Below, in pieces: positions 12,211-24,793 of a stretch of 64,000 bases of DNA; position 1 is the first letter of the stretch; the number at the start of each line of letters is the position of its first letter. The position numbers and the translations under genes were made by a program. Origin of the DNA: Sinonovacula constricta (lineage: Eukaryota; Mollusca; Bivalvia; Cardiida; Solecurtidae); the NCBI GenBank assembly GCA_007844125.1, contig CM017572.1, positions 35,699,203 to 35,763,202 of the forward strand. Reading direction: 5' to 3'. The notes beneath the pieces were generated by a model, which did no database searches, was not told where the DNA came from, and saw only the letters and a program-made list of their open reading frames with translations.

Positions 12211-12239
12211 ATTTACACACACACACACAGACACACACA

Positions 12240-12304
<65 letters not shown>

Positions 12305-12331
12305 CTACACACACACACACACACACACACA
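12211..12331. repeat. (AC)n microsatellite
   Basis: About 120 bp of AC dinucleotides with a few G and CCTCT interruptions. Open frames in it are artefacts. Confidence 0.95.
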
Positions 12332-12337
12332 TTTATA

Positions 12338-14630
12338 TTTGAGATGTATGTAGGCGGTATCATTCTCGTATTTGGTTCATTATTGATAAAATTCATCTAC
12401 ATCGCCGTAATGTGTTTTTCTTGCTAAATTAATAAAACATAGAAAAATAGGGATAATTTAGAACATTTTTGCATCAGGTATTTTTCATTCAAGAACTTCC
12501 AACCGGTTAAATTGAAGCTGTTTGCACTTCATTATCTAAATTGACAGAGGCGAAAAAAGCTTGTATTGGGATGGAATGAAAATAGTCATCGTCTTTCCTT
12601 ACAGTCACACAATACAGTAATAAAAAAAATAATGTGTAAGAAAACAAAATTTGAAAATCCCGAATTTAACGCTTACATCAGTTTACTTATCAAAATGTAT
12701 GTATTTTCTGTGTTTTGATAGCAATAGTTCATACATCCGATGGCAAACACCAAATTATAACATGCTTAACATGATAATTACCTGATCCGACTTGACTCTT
12801 TGAACCTGAAGCTGATATAAATAAAATATTATGACAGAAGTTCAAAGGACAGTAATCTGTTAACGTTACAAAAACTAGCGTAACTGTTATCTGCGTAACA
12901 TCTAAATCCCAATATAAAGAAATGCCTGTGGCATTAACATATTGGTATTTCCAGCTCCTTGACTTCGGCTAAAATTCATATGAGTAGTACTATAACCCTA
13001 ATATTTTTATTTGGAAAAGGAATCAAAATCATATAATAATAATAATATGTGTGCAGATTGTATATACTCGATACCACTGCACAACATTGTCTTGTTTGCT
13101 TTGATAATGCGCTTCGTTAAATGCACCTACGCGATCAGCGTTTAAAAAGCATGCACGTGACTAAAATGAGATTCAGTCATTAAATGGATGTAATCGAGTC
13201 TTGTTTATACATATCTGAAAGCTTCAATCGGTAGTACATATTAAACGGTGTTTATTTTATTTCTTTTTCTTTCTTTTTTTTTTAAACACCCTTAAATATC
13301 ATGAACAATTGAATAAATAAACATTTCCGAGGTACATCTTTATACGCGAAAAATGTTCATATTTATTCCATTAATGCTAACGATTGTCACACTGCTGACG
13401 ATGCAGGATGCTGCTTTAGACATATAAAATGTTTTGTTAAAACGGATACATTTACTTAATATGGTACACAGTTTAACAATATATTGACCTTATTAGTCGG
13501 TTTTATATATCTCTGGTGTCGATGATATTGTTTCTGATCTGCATTAGTAAAAATCGATACATTTACAACTGATTATGCAGGGATATATACCAGTTTTTGT
13601 TGAACTTTATGAACAGGACAAACAGTAAGAGTCATGTACACATTCATAACGTATCACAAATTCCAGCTAAGACCACGAATGTTATAAAATTTGTTGAAGA
13701 AAAGAACAACCAACTTAAACAGGCAAATACACTTCACGTTGTCTTATAGGTATAAGCATAACTCCGACCACTTATTGATTCAAACATGACTTAAAAACAA
13801 AAGGCACACAATGATAAACTATCGGTTCAAATGCAAGCCTTCTACAAAGGCAATGGTTATTTCAAAGTTTGTCTTTTCGTTGTCCCCTTAAACATGCATG
13901 TAAATTGCTTTAAACAATATTAACGTTTTGGTTTGGTTTTAAAGTATATAGCATGAAGCATAGTATACATAAGTCCATTATTATGATTGTTATATATTTT
14001 GTAATCTTTAGAGCCGGTTTATTGCTCGTAACGTGTCCCATATAAAACTGTGATTCCTTGAAGGTAATGTTAAAAATCGAACAAAAATCCGTTTTAGGAC
14101 GCATAATCTTAATAGAAAAACACATTCGAGCATACGTCCCGTTTACACACATTTCTGCAAATGTATGAAAAAATGGACAGGAGAATTACACATAATTAAT
14201 TAACGTTAAAACAAACAAAATATTACATTTACACATTCTGTGTCAAACACTATTGCCTTTTTTCTTAGTATGGTATATTTATCAATAGGTAAAATGTGAT
14301 ACCTATGTTAAGAAATTCTGCGGTGTAGGTAGGACAAAGGCTGGTAGTGGAAATGTATGGCAAGTGAAGAACAATTATTACCGTAGATAATGATTAAAGA
14401 TATCTTTATGAATTAAAACAAACAAATAATAATATTTCATTTAATTTTTGTTTAATATTGTACATAAACATGATTCACATCTCACAGAAATATATGTTTG
14501 TTTATATTTGTTGTTTTCCGCAACTATGGCCAAATTGGCGACGTCCAACTGAGTATTGCTGGAGATATACACATATACCTGGATAGAATCACTGGCGCAC
14601 CAAAGGTCAGCTGAAAGATCTCACCACATG
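12338..14630. repeat. Duplicated intron block B, copy 1
   Basis: Aligns with 21055-23050 over almost its full length. Copy 1 has about 370 extra bases (near 14175-14530) relative to the other copy. Contains a 24-nt microexon. Related shorter stretches lie at 17090-17375 and 18548-19095. The 80-codon open frame at 13910-14152 is not supported as coding, because the paralogous stretch does not keep it. Confidence 0.85.
12782..12805 (-). CDS. 24-nt microexon, copy 1
   Basis: Minus strand: acceptor CTTCAG, 24 nt, donor GTAATT. Phase 1-1; encodes SKSQVGS between split codons. An alternative acceptor six bases upstream (ATATCAG) would make a 30-nt version, also in frame. Paralogous exons lie at 19947-19970 and 21581-21604. 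Confidence 0.6.
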
Positions 14631-14637
14631 AATTGTT

Positions 14638-15481
14638 TTTTCGCAACCTCTAAAGAATGTACATACATGTATAGACACATCTAAAATAAAATGTGAAACT
14701 TACGACGTTCTTTGTCCGCGACCAATAATGACGGATCTGTTAACATAAAATACAAGAAAGATTGTGGTTATTATTATACGTCCTTCTTATCACTTAAAAT
14801 AAAAACCTAATCATGTGACCTTCACATATTAAGTAATAAAGCAAAATTTGCAGAATTAGATACAGTTCCAATGAAAACATAAAGTTTCCCACCTCGGCAC
14901 TTCATTTCTGTAAAAGGTAACATTTAGTTCCGTTTTACTTACTAGCAAGTGTAAATGTAATCGCTAATGGAATGTAAAGTATTTGACTCAATTACAATGT
15001 CGCATATTTTGATCCCCGCCTTATTGTGAATCTATGTATCTGCGACGGCAGCAAATAGGGTATTTATAAAAGTCAGTCACACGTATTAATATCTGTCGCT
15101 TATGCTAGTTTTTAATAGTGTAAGACAAATATCGGTTAGTCAGATACGTCGAACGGAACGTTAAAAAAGACTGTTTACCCGAAATATATAAGTAGTTTCC
15201 ACGTGTATTGGTTTAATCAAAAGAATTAGACAAAATTACCGATATTATTGGTAGAAAAAAAGTAGTATACTATTGGAAGCCGTTGTGTGAATTTCGTAAA
15301 ATCAGGGATTAAAACTTGAAAAAGCAGTTATGATATATATATATTACTATGAAATTGCAAGTGTTAGAATCTTAAAATTCATAACAATCTGGTACATCGA
15401 GTTTTAAATAATGTAATAGTCGATTTTGCTGTGTATTAATATGTGCTGATGACTTAACACTATGTTTTAACCAGGCAACGC
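14638..15481. repeat. Duplicated intron block A, copy 2
   Basis: Paralogue of 11039-11870, collinear, with small indels. It directly follows the end of block B copy 1, so the order A-B-A shows a tandem duplication. Confidence 0.85.
14704..14736 (-). CDS. 33-nt microexon, copy 2
   Basis: Minus strand: acceptor GTTAACAG, 33 nt, donor GTAAGT, phase 1-1. Encodes PSLLVADKER between split codons. Compared with copy 1 the N-terminal PSL and central DKE are kept while neighbouring residues change. Confidence 0.65.
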
Positions 15482-17089
15482 ATGAGCTACACCTTGTCCA
15501 CAAAGCTTAAATTTGGAGCTGACTGATCTGTATCTATACTTTTTACCTTGACAATGTTAATTGGTAGACAGCTTGTTCTGCTTAAATTGTCATAGACTTT
15601 GTATTGAGTCAATGGTTTACTAAATCGTAGCAATTATTTTTTAAAATTTCTTATTTCCATTCACAACATGTAAAGTACAGAAATACAAGTTTTCAAAATT
15701 CTAATCATCAAAAGGCATACAAGTTCTATTGCATTATCTACATATGTGTATACTATCAGACATTATTATATCTATATATTGTAGATATATTTAACACTAT
15801 CAAAAATTAAATAATAATAAAAATTGACCAAACCTATAGGGATATATTTGGATATTGTTTGATTCTTTTGAATGTCTCAAAGTTATTTTGTTTAAACAGT
15901 ACATATTGTATTCTTTTATAAGTGCCTGCTAAGCAAGTACAACCGAAAAGGTTATCAAAAGAACTGATTTGCATATCATAGTACCACTTAGTTATAAGAG
16001 TTTCTTCCCATTACTATATTTGGCAGCCAGATTTATACCACTTCACCTTGTACTGAAACATTTTTAAAAAGAACATACTCAACAGTTATTTGGCAAATAA
16101 AATATACTTTACCAAACCTTGCCAGAATTAAAATTATGTTGTACTTAATACTGATAGTTTAAGCAATCAAGTATAAGATCTGATTTAAAGTCAAGCAAAG
16201 CTGATCAATACATTGTTTATGAAAATATGAACCAGAAAACAAATGATAAATATTGAAGACCAGTAATTAGTTTAATTAATGATATTATGACAGGATAACA
16301 TATAATCTACCCATTTTACCGATAAGACCAATTTTGGTCTTGATCTAAGTATAATATACAATCTCTAAGTATTTTGTTTACTACTTTAGAATTCTTTTCT
16401 ACAGACCTCAACTCGTAAGTATAGACCGTTTTCATCACTATATTAAAGTAGTTCAGTTTTGTTTAAGTTTTGTAAAGGGAGCTACGTCCTACAACACGCA
16501 CTACATTTTTAAGTTCTTTACTCTGAAGTGTTTTTTTTTCTTCTTCGTTTTGCTTATCAAATTATTTTCTTATTTTGATTTCATTTTGCCAAAGGCGGTA
16601 AATATACACCCTGATCTGGACAGTTCTTGCTTTTGAATGTTTTCGTTTTATGTTTCTTGTAATGATATTTTGCACAGTTTGGTAAATATTGTACACATAC
16701 TTAGAACTTGTCTTATGCCAAGACTGTTTTGTTCATCATATTTACTTCATTGTAATAGGATCTCATTTTGTTTGATGTCAGGGCAATGATAGACTGAGTA
16801 ATCAAGGTGCTCATTGTTTTGTTCATTATATGATTATGATCCAGTTAAGCTTTGCCTTTCAAATCATGCTTAAAAGTGCATGTAACCTGCTCGACTTTGA
16901 ATAAGATTTGAATCAGCAATTATTTTTGATCTGATGCAAAGATGGTCAACCATAAACTACTTGCTACGTTTCAGAAAGATATCCAGAGGTGAGGTCTTTA
17001 TATTTACACCACGCCTCATTGTGATGGTCCAATTCAAATAAATTGTAATTCCCCTTCACAAACATGTTTTTTTTTGTCTCAAAATGTAT
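15482..17089 (-). other. Intron sequence, nothing recognised
   Basis: AT-rich, without a detectable paralogue in the window, exon or mobile element. Confidence 0.4.
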
Positions 17090-17375
17090 CCGATGTTTTT
17101 CATCTAAAAATTTCCGATCATTTACAGCTTTTTCATTGAATTATCATAATTGACCGAGGAGAACAAATCTTACATTGGGCAAAATTAAAAAATAGCAAGG
17201 GTCCATGTTTACAGCCACACAGGTTGGTAATAAAACTAATTCATGTGTAAGGAAACATATCTTGATAATCATGAATCAAACGCTAATCAGCCTACTTAGT
17301 AAAAATGTATGTGTATTTTTGTGTTTTTTAACAATAGTTCATAAATCCGGTGACAAATATTTCGGATTCTGATCC
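17090..17375. repeat. Diverged partial copy of block B
   Basis: Shares the order of words seen near 12490-12730 (ACAGCCACACA..., AATGTGTAAG-like, AAACGCTAATCAG) but is more diverged. The position of the 24-nt microexon is no longer recognisable. Confidence 0.55.
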
Positions 17376-17624
17376 AAAACTCATACTGGCTGCAATGTTA
17401 ATCTAGAGTTTCCCTATTTGTCCACTCATAGTCATCTTGTGACAACCCGTTTATTATTGCCTCCTTGTGTAACTTGTCATTCTCTTTCTGATAATTTTGC
17501 TTCTTTAGAAAACTATTCATATCATTTTTATTCCTCCAACATCACAAATGATCGACTATTAAACAATATCCAAATATATCTCTACAGGTTTGATCTATTT
17601 TTTTTATTATTTAATGCGACCCTT

Positions 17625-18547
17625 AAATGAATTTGTATCTCCAAATATGGTCTAGGCAGTGACAACTGAGACGTTAGCAAAATAATTGAACAGATTTTCA
17701 CGGACAAAAGTTACGGAATAGCTTTCAGTGATGATAAAACTTGAATAACGTTGTTCTCTCCTAGTATAAGCTAAGGATTATTGATATTTTAAATAGTTTT
17801 TACAGGTTGTATCATGGACAGAAGCTGTTTAGAAAAGTGTTAAATTAAATGTAAGCCGATTAGATCGGCTATAAATGCCATCATGCTATAAATGATCGTG
17901 TATCTTTTTACGCCAGAAAATAATTAAATGGCCCTTTCAACCAATTAGTCGCCTTTAACTGGCAATCTGACTATTAATAAACTGTCGATCAATACGGATA
18001 TAAAAACTGAAAAAGTCAATAGTAAAAACAGTACATGTATCAGAATCTAGACCAAAACGATAGTTGTAATCCGAAACCAAAGGTGTAGTACCACTCACCA
18101 TCACAACAGATGTATTTTCCATCCCGTTCATAAATAAACTTCTTTGTTCTTTGATTGATGTTGATATGTTTGTTCATAATAAAGTTTGTAACGAAAATGG
18201 AATAAGAAGTTATCTTATTAAGAAAACGATTACAATAAATATAAGACATCATGAAACTGGGTTCAAAGAAACGCTTTTATCTACGCACGCTTGAACTACC
18301 CTCCTTCAAGATTGTAGATATACAAATGAAATATATACATCCATGATCTGAAATAGTCGGGTCTCGACTAATATATTCCGTAATGGGGAACTGAATATAA
18401 AAAGGAAAGAGATCAAATGTTAATTTCTGAACGTGATCATAACTTAACTTTATTATTGGACGAAATTAAATGTATGTATGTTTGATGTACGTTTGTCGGT
18501 GCATTTTCAACTTTCAGGAAATGCCTACTCTCATTTATATTTCAGCT
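17625..18547. repeat. Duplicated intron block C, copy 1
   Basis: Collinear with 20065-21054. A shared open stretch on the minus strand (NQRTKKFIYERDGKYICC at 18040-18252; a close counterpart at 20478-20723) is tempting as coding, but its possible donor GTGAGT is lost in the second copy. Confidence 0.8.
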
Positions 18548-19095
18548 GGGCCGTATCATTCTCGTATTTGGTTCATTATTGATAAAATACATCAACATCG
18601 CCGTAATGTGTTTTTTCTTGGAAAACACTCTTGTTTTTATTCATATCGTGTGGCAATAATTATTTGGACGAAATAAATTATTTTTGACGTCTTGATAATC
18701 AATTAAACACAGAAAAATAGGGATAATTTAGAACATTTTTGCATCAGAGCGTCGGCTTGCGGATCGGGAGGTCGCGGGTTCGAACCCCGGCCGGGTCAAA
18801 CCAAAGACTTTAAAGTTGGTAGTAGTGGCTTCCCTCCTAACGCTCGGGGCTAAGGGGACAGCATTACGCCTGACTCGTCGGTGTCAGTATAATGGACCGG
18901 CCGGGTTCAGTCCTTGGGCACCTCATAAGTGCCCCTGTGCTATAATGATAGAAATGTCGCTGCACAGTATCGGCAAAAAATGCCGGCAAATCCCATTCCA
19001 TCCCATTTTTGCATCAGGTATTTTTCATTTAGGAACTTCCTATCGGTTAAATTGAAGCTCTTTGCATTGCATTATCCTAATTGACAGAGGCGAAA
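18548..19095. repeat. Partial block B, interrupted by a SINE
   Basis: Matches the start of block B (12350-12560 and 21060-21350) on either side of a SINE at 18748-19003. The match stops before the microexon. Confidence 0.8.
18748..19003 (+). mobile_element. tRNA-derived SINE, 5'-truncated
   Basis: Begins inside a tRNA-like head, lacking about the first 28 bases present in the copy at 34061-34344, and has a B-box GGGTTCGAACCCC. The family body follows (AAAGTTGGTAGTAGTGG... TGTCGCTGCACAGTAT). It is flanked by an exact 14-bp duplication CATTTTTGCATCAG at 18734-18747 and 19004-19017. The paralogous intron at 12460-12480 has this word once, uninterrupted, and so preserves the empty site. Confidence 0.92.
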
Positions 19096-19655
19096 AAGTA
19101 TATATTTTTTATTAAACTTGTGCGTCAAAATTTAGTATTAACACAGTTATCGAATAATTCACGGCTGTGGCTCATTACAATCTTTGAATCTTTAGCAAAT
19201 TGCCTTTTATCTGATCTATTGCAGTAAATAAGTAGACTTCGATCTATTCGAAGAACAAACTTGAAAGAAATTAACCTGCTATATGAATATAGTTTTGCAA
19301 TAGGAAAAGCATTATCATGACTATCAACATAGACACAATATTAAAAAACACTGAACAATAGTAACATCGATTAATCCTGCAATAACTCTCCAAATTTTCT
19401 AAGTCTACAGCAGGCCTGATAACAGCATTTCAAAATAAATTCAATACAACAGAGTAGTAAAAGAAAGATAAAAATATATATTTTTATTTTCCCCGTTTGT
19501 CTACGAAACCTTCAGTGGAAAGATGAAACGCTCAGCAAAACAGGTTTAAACTTTTACCGATTTACCTTTTAAAGCGGTAAACGTTGCTTTTTCACCTTAT
19601 GTGTAATGTGTCATCCAAGTGTTCAAGGTCGAATGAAACGATAAAGTGTCCGTCC
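19096..19655. other. Intron sequence, nothing recognised
   Basis: No paralogue in the window, exon or mobile element seen. Confidence 0.4.
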
Positions 19656-19860
19656 AGTACAGAAACCTCGGCACTTAATTTTTGTATAAGGAACATTTAG
19701 TTCCTTTTACTTATTACCAGGTGAGAAAGCTAATAGCTCATAACATTTAAAGTATTTAACTCAATATAAATATCGCATATTTCGATCCCCGCCTTATTGT
19801 AACTCTATGTGACTGTGACGGCAGAAAACATGGGATTTATAAAAGAATAATATAACGTGT
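19656..19860. repeat. Partial block A, copy 3
   Basis: Shares CCTCGGCACTTAATTTTTGT and the following ATTTAGTTCC... CGGCAG order with 11290-11480 and 14890-15075. It lacks the 33-nt microexon part. Confidence 0.7.
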
Positions 19861-19946
19861 GACCGTCAAATTTTTTGTCTAAGCAAACGGTAAAACTAAC
19901 TACATAAATGCCATCCAAATTATAAAACGTTAAACATAATAAATAC

Positions 19947-19970
19947 CTGACGAGACACCGATCGCTGCTT
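19947..19970 (-). CDS. 24-nt microexon, copy 2
   Basis: Minus strand: acceptor GTTTCAG, 24 nt, donor GTATTT, phase 1-1. Encodes AAIGVSS between split codons. The sequence has diverged strongly from the copies at 12782 and 21581, but length, phase and flanking intron words (CCAAATTATAA, TAAACATAAT) are kept. Confidence 0.55.
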
Positions 19971-20064
19971 CTGAAACTGATACAAATAAAAATAAAAGAG
20001 CATGGTCGAAGTTCAAAGGACATTTATCATTGATATTAAATGTTAAAAATAAGGCGACCTTAAA

Positions 20065-21054
20065 TTATTTTTTTATTTCCAAATATGCACCAAGCAAAGA
20101 CAACTGAGGCGTTAAGAAATAAGTGACCAGAGATTCACGGATAACAGTTAACTAGTGCAATTACTGAATAGCTTTCGGTGATGCTAAAACTTGAAGGCGA
20201 TGTTAAAATAATAAAAGAATATAGCCCGTAAAAGTGAAATAATGTTATCTTGTCCTAGCATTAGCCAAGGCTTATTGATATTGTAAACAGTTATTGCATG
20301 TATCATGGACGGAAGCTGAATAGAAAAGTGGTGAAAATGTAAATGAAACATTAGCCGTCTAGATTTGTTAAATATATAATTATTTTACTTTAGAATTCTC
20401 ATGCTATAAATTATCGTGTATCATGTTACGACAAATAAATATTAAATGGTCCTGTCAATCAATTAGTCGTCTTTAACTTACGATTTCAATATTAACAAAT
20501 TGTCAATCAGTATTGTAATATAAACTGAAAAAATCAAATGATTAATACGACAATTGCAATCCAAAACCAAATCTATGTTACTACTAACTACACAACAGAT
20601 GTATTTTCTATCCCGCTCATAAACAGATTTCGTTGTTCTTTGATTGATGTTGACGTGTTTGTTAATAATATAGTTTGTAACAAAAAATGGAATAAGCCGG
20701 AATCTTATTAACAAAACGCACAATAAATAAAGAAAAAAAGATCATGAAATTGCCCGTGGTTCAAAGAAACGTTTTTTTTCTAGGCACGCTTGAACTAACC
20801 TCCTTTAAGATTGTAGATATACAAATGAAATATATACATACATGATCTGGAATATTTGGATAATTTTCCGTAGAATTTTTCTGAATATAAAAAAGGAAAG
20901 AAATCAAATGTTAATTTCTGAACGTGACCATAACTTAAAGGGTCCGTACTTTATTATTGGACGAAATTAAATGTATGTATGTTTGATGTACGTTTGTCGG
21001 TGCATTTTCAACTTTCAGGAAATGCCTACTCTCATTTATATTTCAGCTGTATGT
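20065..21054. repeat. Duplicated intron block C, copy 2
   Basis: Collinear with 17625-18547, and directly followed by block B copy 2, as in the other unit. Confidence 0.8.
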
Positions 21055-23050
21055 GGGCCGTATCATTCTCGTATTTGGTTCATTATTGATGAAATACATC
21101 TACATCGCCGTAATGTGTTTTTCTTGCTATCTAGTCTTTTGCGCTCTGCAAAAACTCTTGTTTTTATTCATATAGTGTGGCAATAATTATTTGGACGAAA
21201 TGGATTTAAATTATTTTTTACGTCTTTAAAGATACTAAATAAAACACAGAAAAATAGGGATAATTTAGAACATGTCAGGTACTTTTCATTTAAGAACTTC
21301 CAACAGGTCAACTTGAAGCTCTTTCCATTGCATTATCCTAACTGACAGAGGCCAAAAAATCTTGCATTGGGAAAGAATGTAAATAGTCATCATCTTTCCT
21401 TACAGTCACACAATACAGTAATAAAAAATTAATGTGTAAGAAAACAAAATCGAAAGTCTCGAATTTAACGCTTATATCAGCTTACTTATACAAATGTATG
21501 TATTTTCTGTGTTTTGATAACAATAGTTCATAAATCCGATGGCAAACACCAAATTATAACATGCTAAACATAATAATTGCCTAACTTGACAATGCTCTTT
21601 GAACCTGAAACCGATATAAATAAAAATAATGGATTATTACAGAAGTTCAAAGGACAGTAATCTGTTAACGTTAAAAAAACTAGCGTAACTGTTATCTAGC
21701 GTAACATCTAAATCCCAATATAAAGAAATGCCTGTGGCATTAACATGTTGGTATTTCCAGCTCCTTGACTTCGGCTAAAATTCATATGAGTAGTACTATA
21801 ACCCTAATATCTTTATTTGGAAAAGGAATCAAAATCATATAATAATAATATGTGTGAAGATTGTATATATTTGATACCACTGCACAGCATTGTCTTGTTT
21901 GCTTTGATAAGGCGCTTCGTTAAATTCACCTACGCGATCAGCGTTTAAAAAGCATGCACGTCACCAAAATGAGATTCAGTCATTAAATGGTCGTCATCGA
22001 GACTTGTTTATACATATCTGAAAGCTTCAAGCGGTTGTACATTTTAAACGGTGTTTATTGTCTTTTTTTCTTGTTTTAAACACCCTTAAATATCATGAAC
22101 AATTAAATAAAAGAAATCTGAGGTACATCTTTGTATGTGTAAAATGTTCCTATTTATTCCATTAATGCTAACGATTGTCACACTGCTGACGATGCAGGAT
22201 GCTGCTTTAGACATATAAAATGTTTTGTTAAGACGGATACATTTACTTAATATAGCAAACAGTTTAACAAAATATTAACCTTATTAGTCGTTTTTATATA
22301 TTTCTGCTGTCGATGATATTGTTTCTGAACTGCATTATTAAAAATCGATTCATTTGCAACTGATTATGCAGGGAAATATACCAGTTTTTGTTGAACTTTA
22401 TGAACAGGTCAAACAGTAAGTGTCATGTACACATTAATTACGTCTTCCAAATTCCAGCTAAGACCACGAATGTTATAAAAATCGTTGAAGAAAAGAACAC
22501 CCAACTTAAACAGGCAAATACACTTCAAGTTGTCTTATAGGTATAAGCATAACTCCGACCACTTATTGATGCAAACATGACTAAAAATCAAAAGACACAT
22601 GCATGATAAACTATCTATTCAGATGCAAGCCTTCTATAAAGGCAGTGGTAATTTCAAGATATGTCTTTTCGTTGTCCCTTAAAACATGGATGTAAATTGC
22701 TTTAAAAAATATTAATGTTTTTGTTTGGTTTTAAAGTATAAAGCATAAATCATAGAACACATACATCCATTTTTTGTGATGACTATATATTCTTTAATCT
22801 TCGGAGCCGGTTTATTGCTCGTAACGTATCCCATATAAAGCTGTGATTCCTTAAAGGTAAGGTTGAAAATCAAATAACAATCTTAATAGAAAAACACATT
22901 TGAGCATACGTCCCGTTTACACACATTTCTGCAAATGTGTGAATAATTGGCGACGTCCAACTGAGTATTCTCGGAGACTCATATACACATACACCTGGAT
23001 GGAATAACCGGCGCATCAAAGGTCAGCTAGAAGACTTAACCACATGAAAA
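21055..23050. repeat. Duplicated intron block B, copy 2
   Basis: Collinear with 12338-14630. Long near-identical runs, for example around 21690-21850 against 12870-13040, indicate a fairly recent duplication. Confidence 0.85.
21581..21604 (-). CDS. 24-nt microexon, copy 3, GC-AG intron
   Basis: Minus strand: acceptor TTTCAG, 24 nt, donor GCAATT where copy 1 has GTAATT. Phase 1-1; encodes SKSIVKL between split codons. GC donors are used at low frequency, so this copy may be weakly spliced, alternatively used, or dead. Confidence 0.45.
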   Translation of the reverse strand, partial: VQRALSS

Positions 23051-23313
23051 AGTTCGCCCTAACCCGGACCTAGTGAGTGCCAAGAATTACAAGTGGGCTA
23101 GTCTAACTCCTCGGCCACGGGCACCCCTTGTTATATGTATATAATATATGAAGTATAAAATATAACGTTATGCTCTCTGTGTCACAATCAAGAGCTTCCC
23201 CATGAAGGGCAATTGATCGCAGTTATATCACAAACATATGAGGATGCTTTACTTCGGTGTTCGATGCTTGGTGATAATCGCATGTAATAACATACAAATG
23301 ATATCAAACTTAC

Positions 23314-23379
23314 CTATTGTAAACTTCCCGGCGTGCGTTTTTGTATGAGGTATGTACGGGACGTCTGCTTCTTTGAATT
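23314..23379 (-). CDS. 66-nt exon
   Basis: Minus strand: acceptor TTTTTCAG, donor GTAAGTTT, phase 1-1, no stop. Encodes FKEADVPYIPHTKTHAGKFT and one more residue between split codons. No domain recognised; it looks like a linker. It sits between the 203-codon exon and the microexon cassette. Confidence 0.65.
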   Translation of the reverse strand, partial: NSKKQTSRTYLIQKRTPGSLQ

Positions 23380-24793
23380 CTGAAAAATACAACACCTTTG
23401 CAATGTACCAGAACTTAGAAAAACGTATAATCCTCAAATTCTGTAGGGGAGAGGACAGCTTGTTCTGAAAACGCTGAAAAACAAATTGGCTTCAATAAAT
23501 TTTAGATTGATATTAATAAAAAGTCCATCGCCTCGATTGAGTTTTTTTTAGAACTATGGCGAATGCATTTTAACACATTGTAAAATGCGGAAAAGATTCA
23601 GAAAATACAAATAAGCATTGTAGTGGAAACATACAAATATTTTATTAAGTTAAGAAAGTATAAACAGCACTTAAAATGTCCCCTACAAAGAATATTACAG
23701 AGTCTGGGGTCAAACATTATTATTTATACTGATTTTTATGATTAATGATCAATACCCATTTAATTGCAACATGACCAATTAACACACTATGCAAACAACG
23801 ACAGAAGATTCATGAAAATTATATCACACGAAGAGCGTTCATTGCGATGGCGTGACGATATCTATAAGACATGTCAACTCGATTACAGATTTTTAATCAA
23901 AATGATATCATTAATGCGTATAATTATAAAGCGTTTGAACAAAGAAAAATCATCTGTCAATAAGAACAATACCATTAATATTATTTTAAACAATTCCCTA
24001 ACGCACCGTTGTAGTCACCTTATATTATAACTCCCAAATTCTATGCGAAAAATGCAAATTTGATACGTGTAAAAACGAACATGTTTTTATAAAACAAATA
24101 ACAGATTTAAGTATATGCGGTGTTGCAATTTGCACATTAAACTTTAATATTGGCAGATATCCCCTTCCAGATAGTTCAGTCCAATAATGGCAATTCTTTG
24201 CACTTTCTGCTTTGTAATTGAAGTGGAAACTTACTTTATGCTTTATCAAATTATTCACTGTTAAACTTTGATTTTGAAAGGAATACCCAGGAAATTTTAT
24301 ATTTAAATGCTTTACACACGCAATATAACACATGGATACTACGATTTTCTACCATAAAATGTAAAATAACAAACATGTTATGACTGATATGTTGAGTGAG
24401 ATAAAAAGTCTATACGTAGAGGTTTCAATATTTCCTACGGCGTGTCAGTGGTTTTATTAGCAATACATGTTTTATTTATAGCAAAACTGAGTGGACGTCG
24501 TCACTCTTTCAAATCGACAGTGCCATTAAAGAACTGATTCCAACAACTTTGGTCATAGAGACATATTTCTTTTATTTTTTCAGACTCCTGTAGTCCAACC
24601 GAATATCTTATAATCCTTCTTAATTGTATAGCAATCTATTATTTAAACACATTGACAAACATTAAATAAGCATTAAATGCTTCATTTTGTAGCAGTACAA
24701 CTCTTTTAATCTACATTCTACAAATTGTAACAATCATAAGTTTTAAATTTCCGGGAAGAGACTTTGACAGAATGCAAAGTATCAAAAACATAC
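23380..24793 (-). other. Intron, nothing further recognised
   Basis: The open frames at 23764-24030 (plus) and 24025-24333 (minus) have no family motif and no pair of phase-consistent splice sites. Confidence 0.45.

Noticed and set aside
12142..12396. Cys/Val-rich open frame
   Set aside because: Produced by the AC microsatellite.
18040..18252. Duplicated minus-strand stretch containing YERDGKYICC, a possible exon
   Set aside because: The GTGAGT donor is not kept in the copy at 20478-20723 and no phase-1 acceptor is convincing, unlike the microexons.
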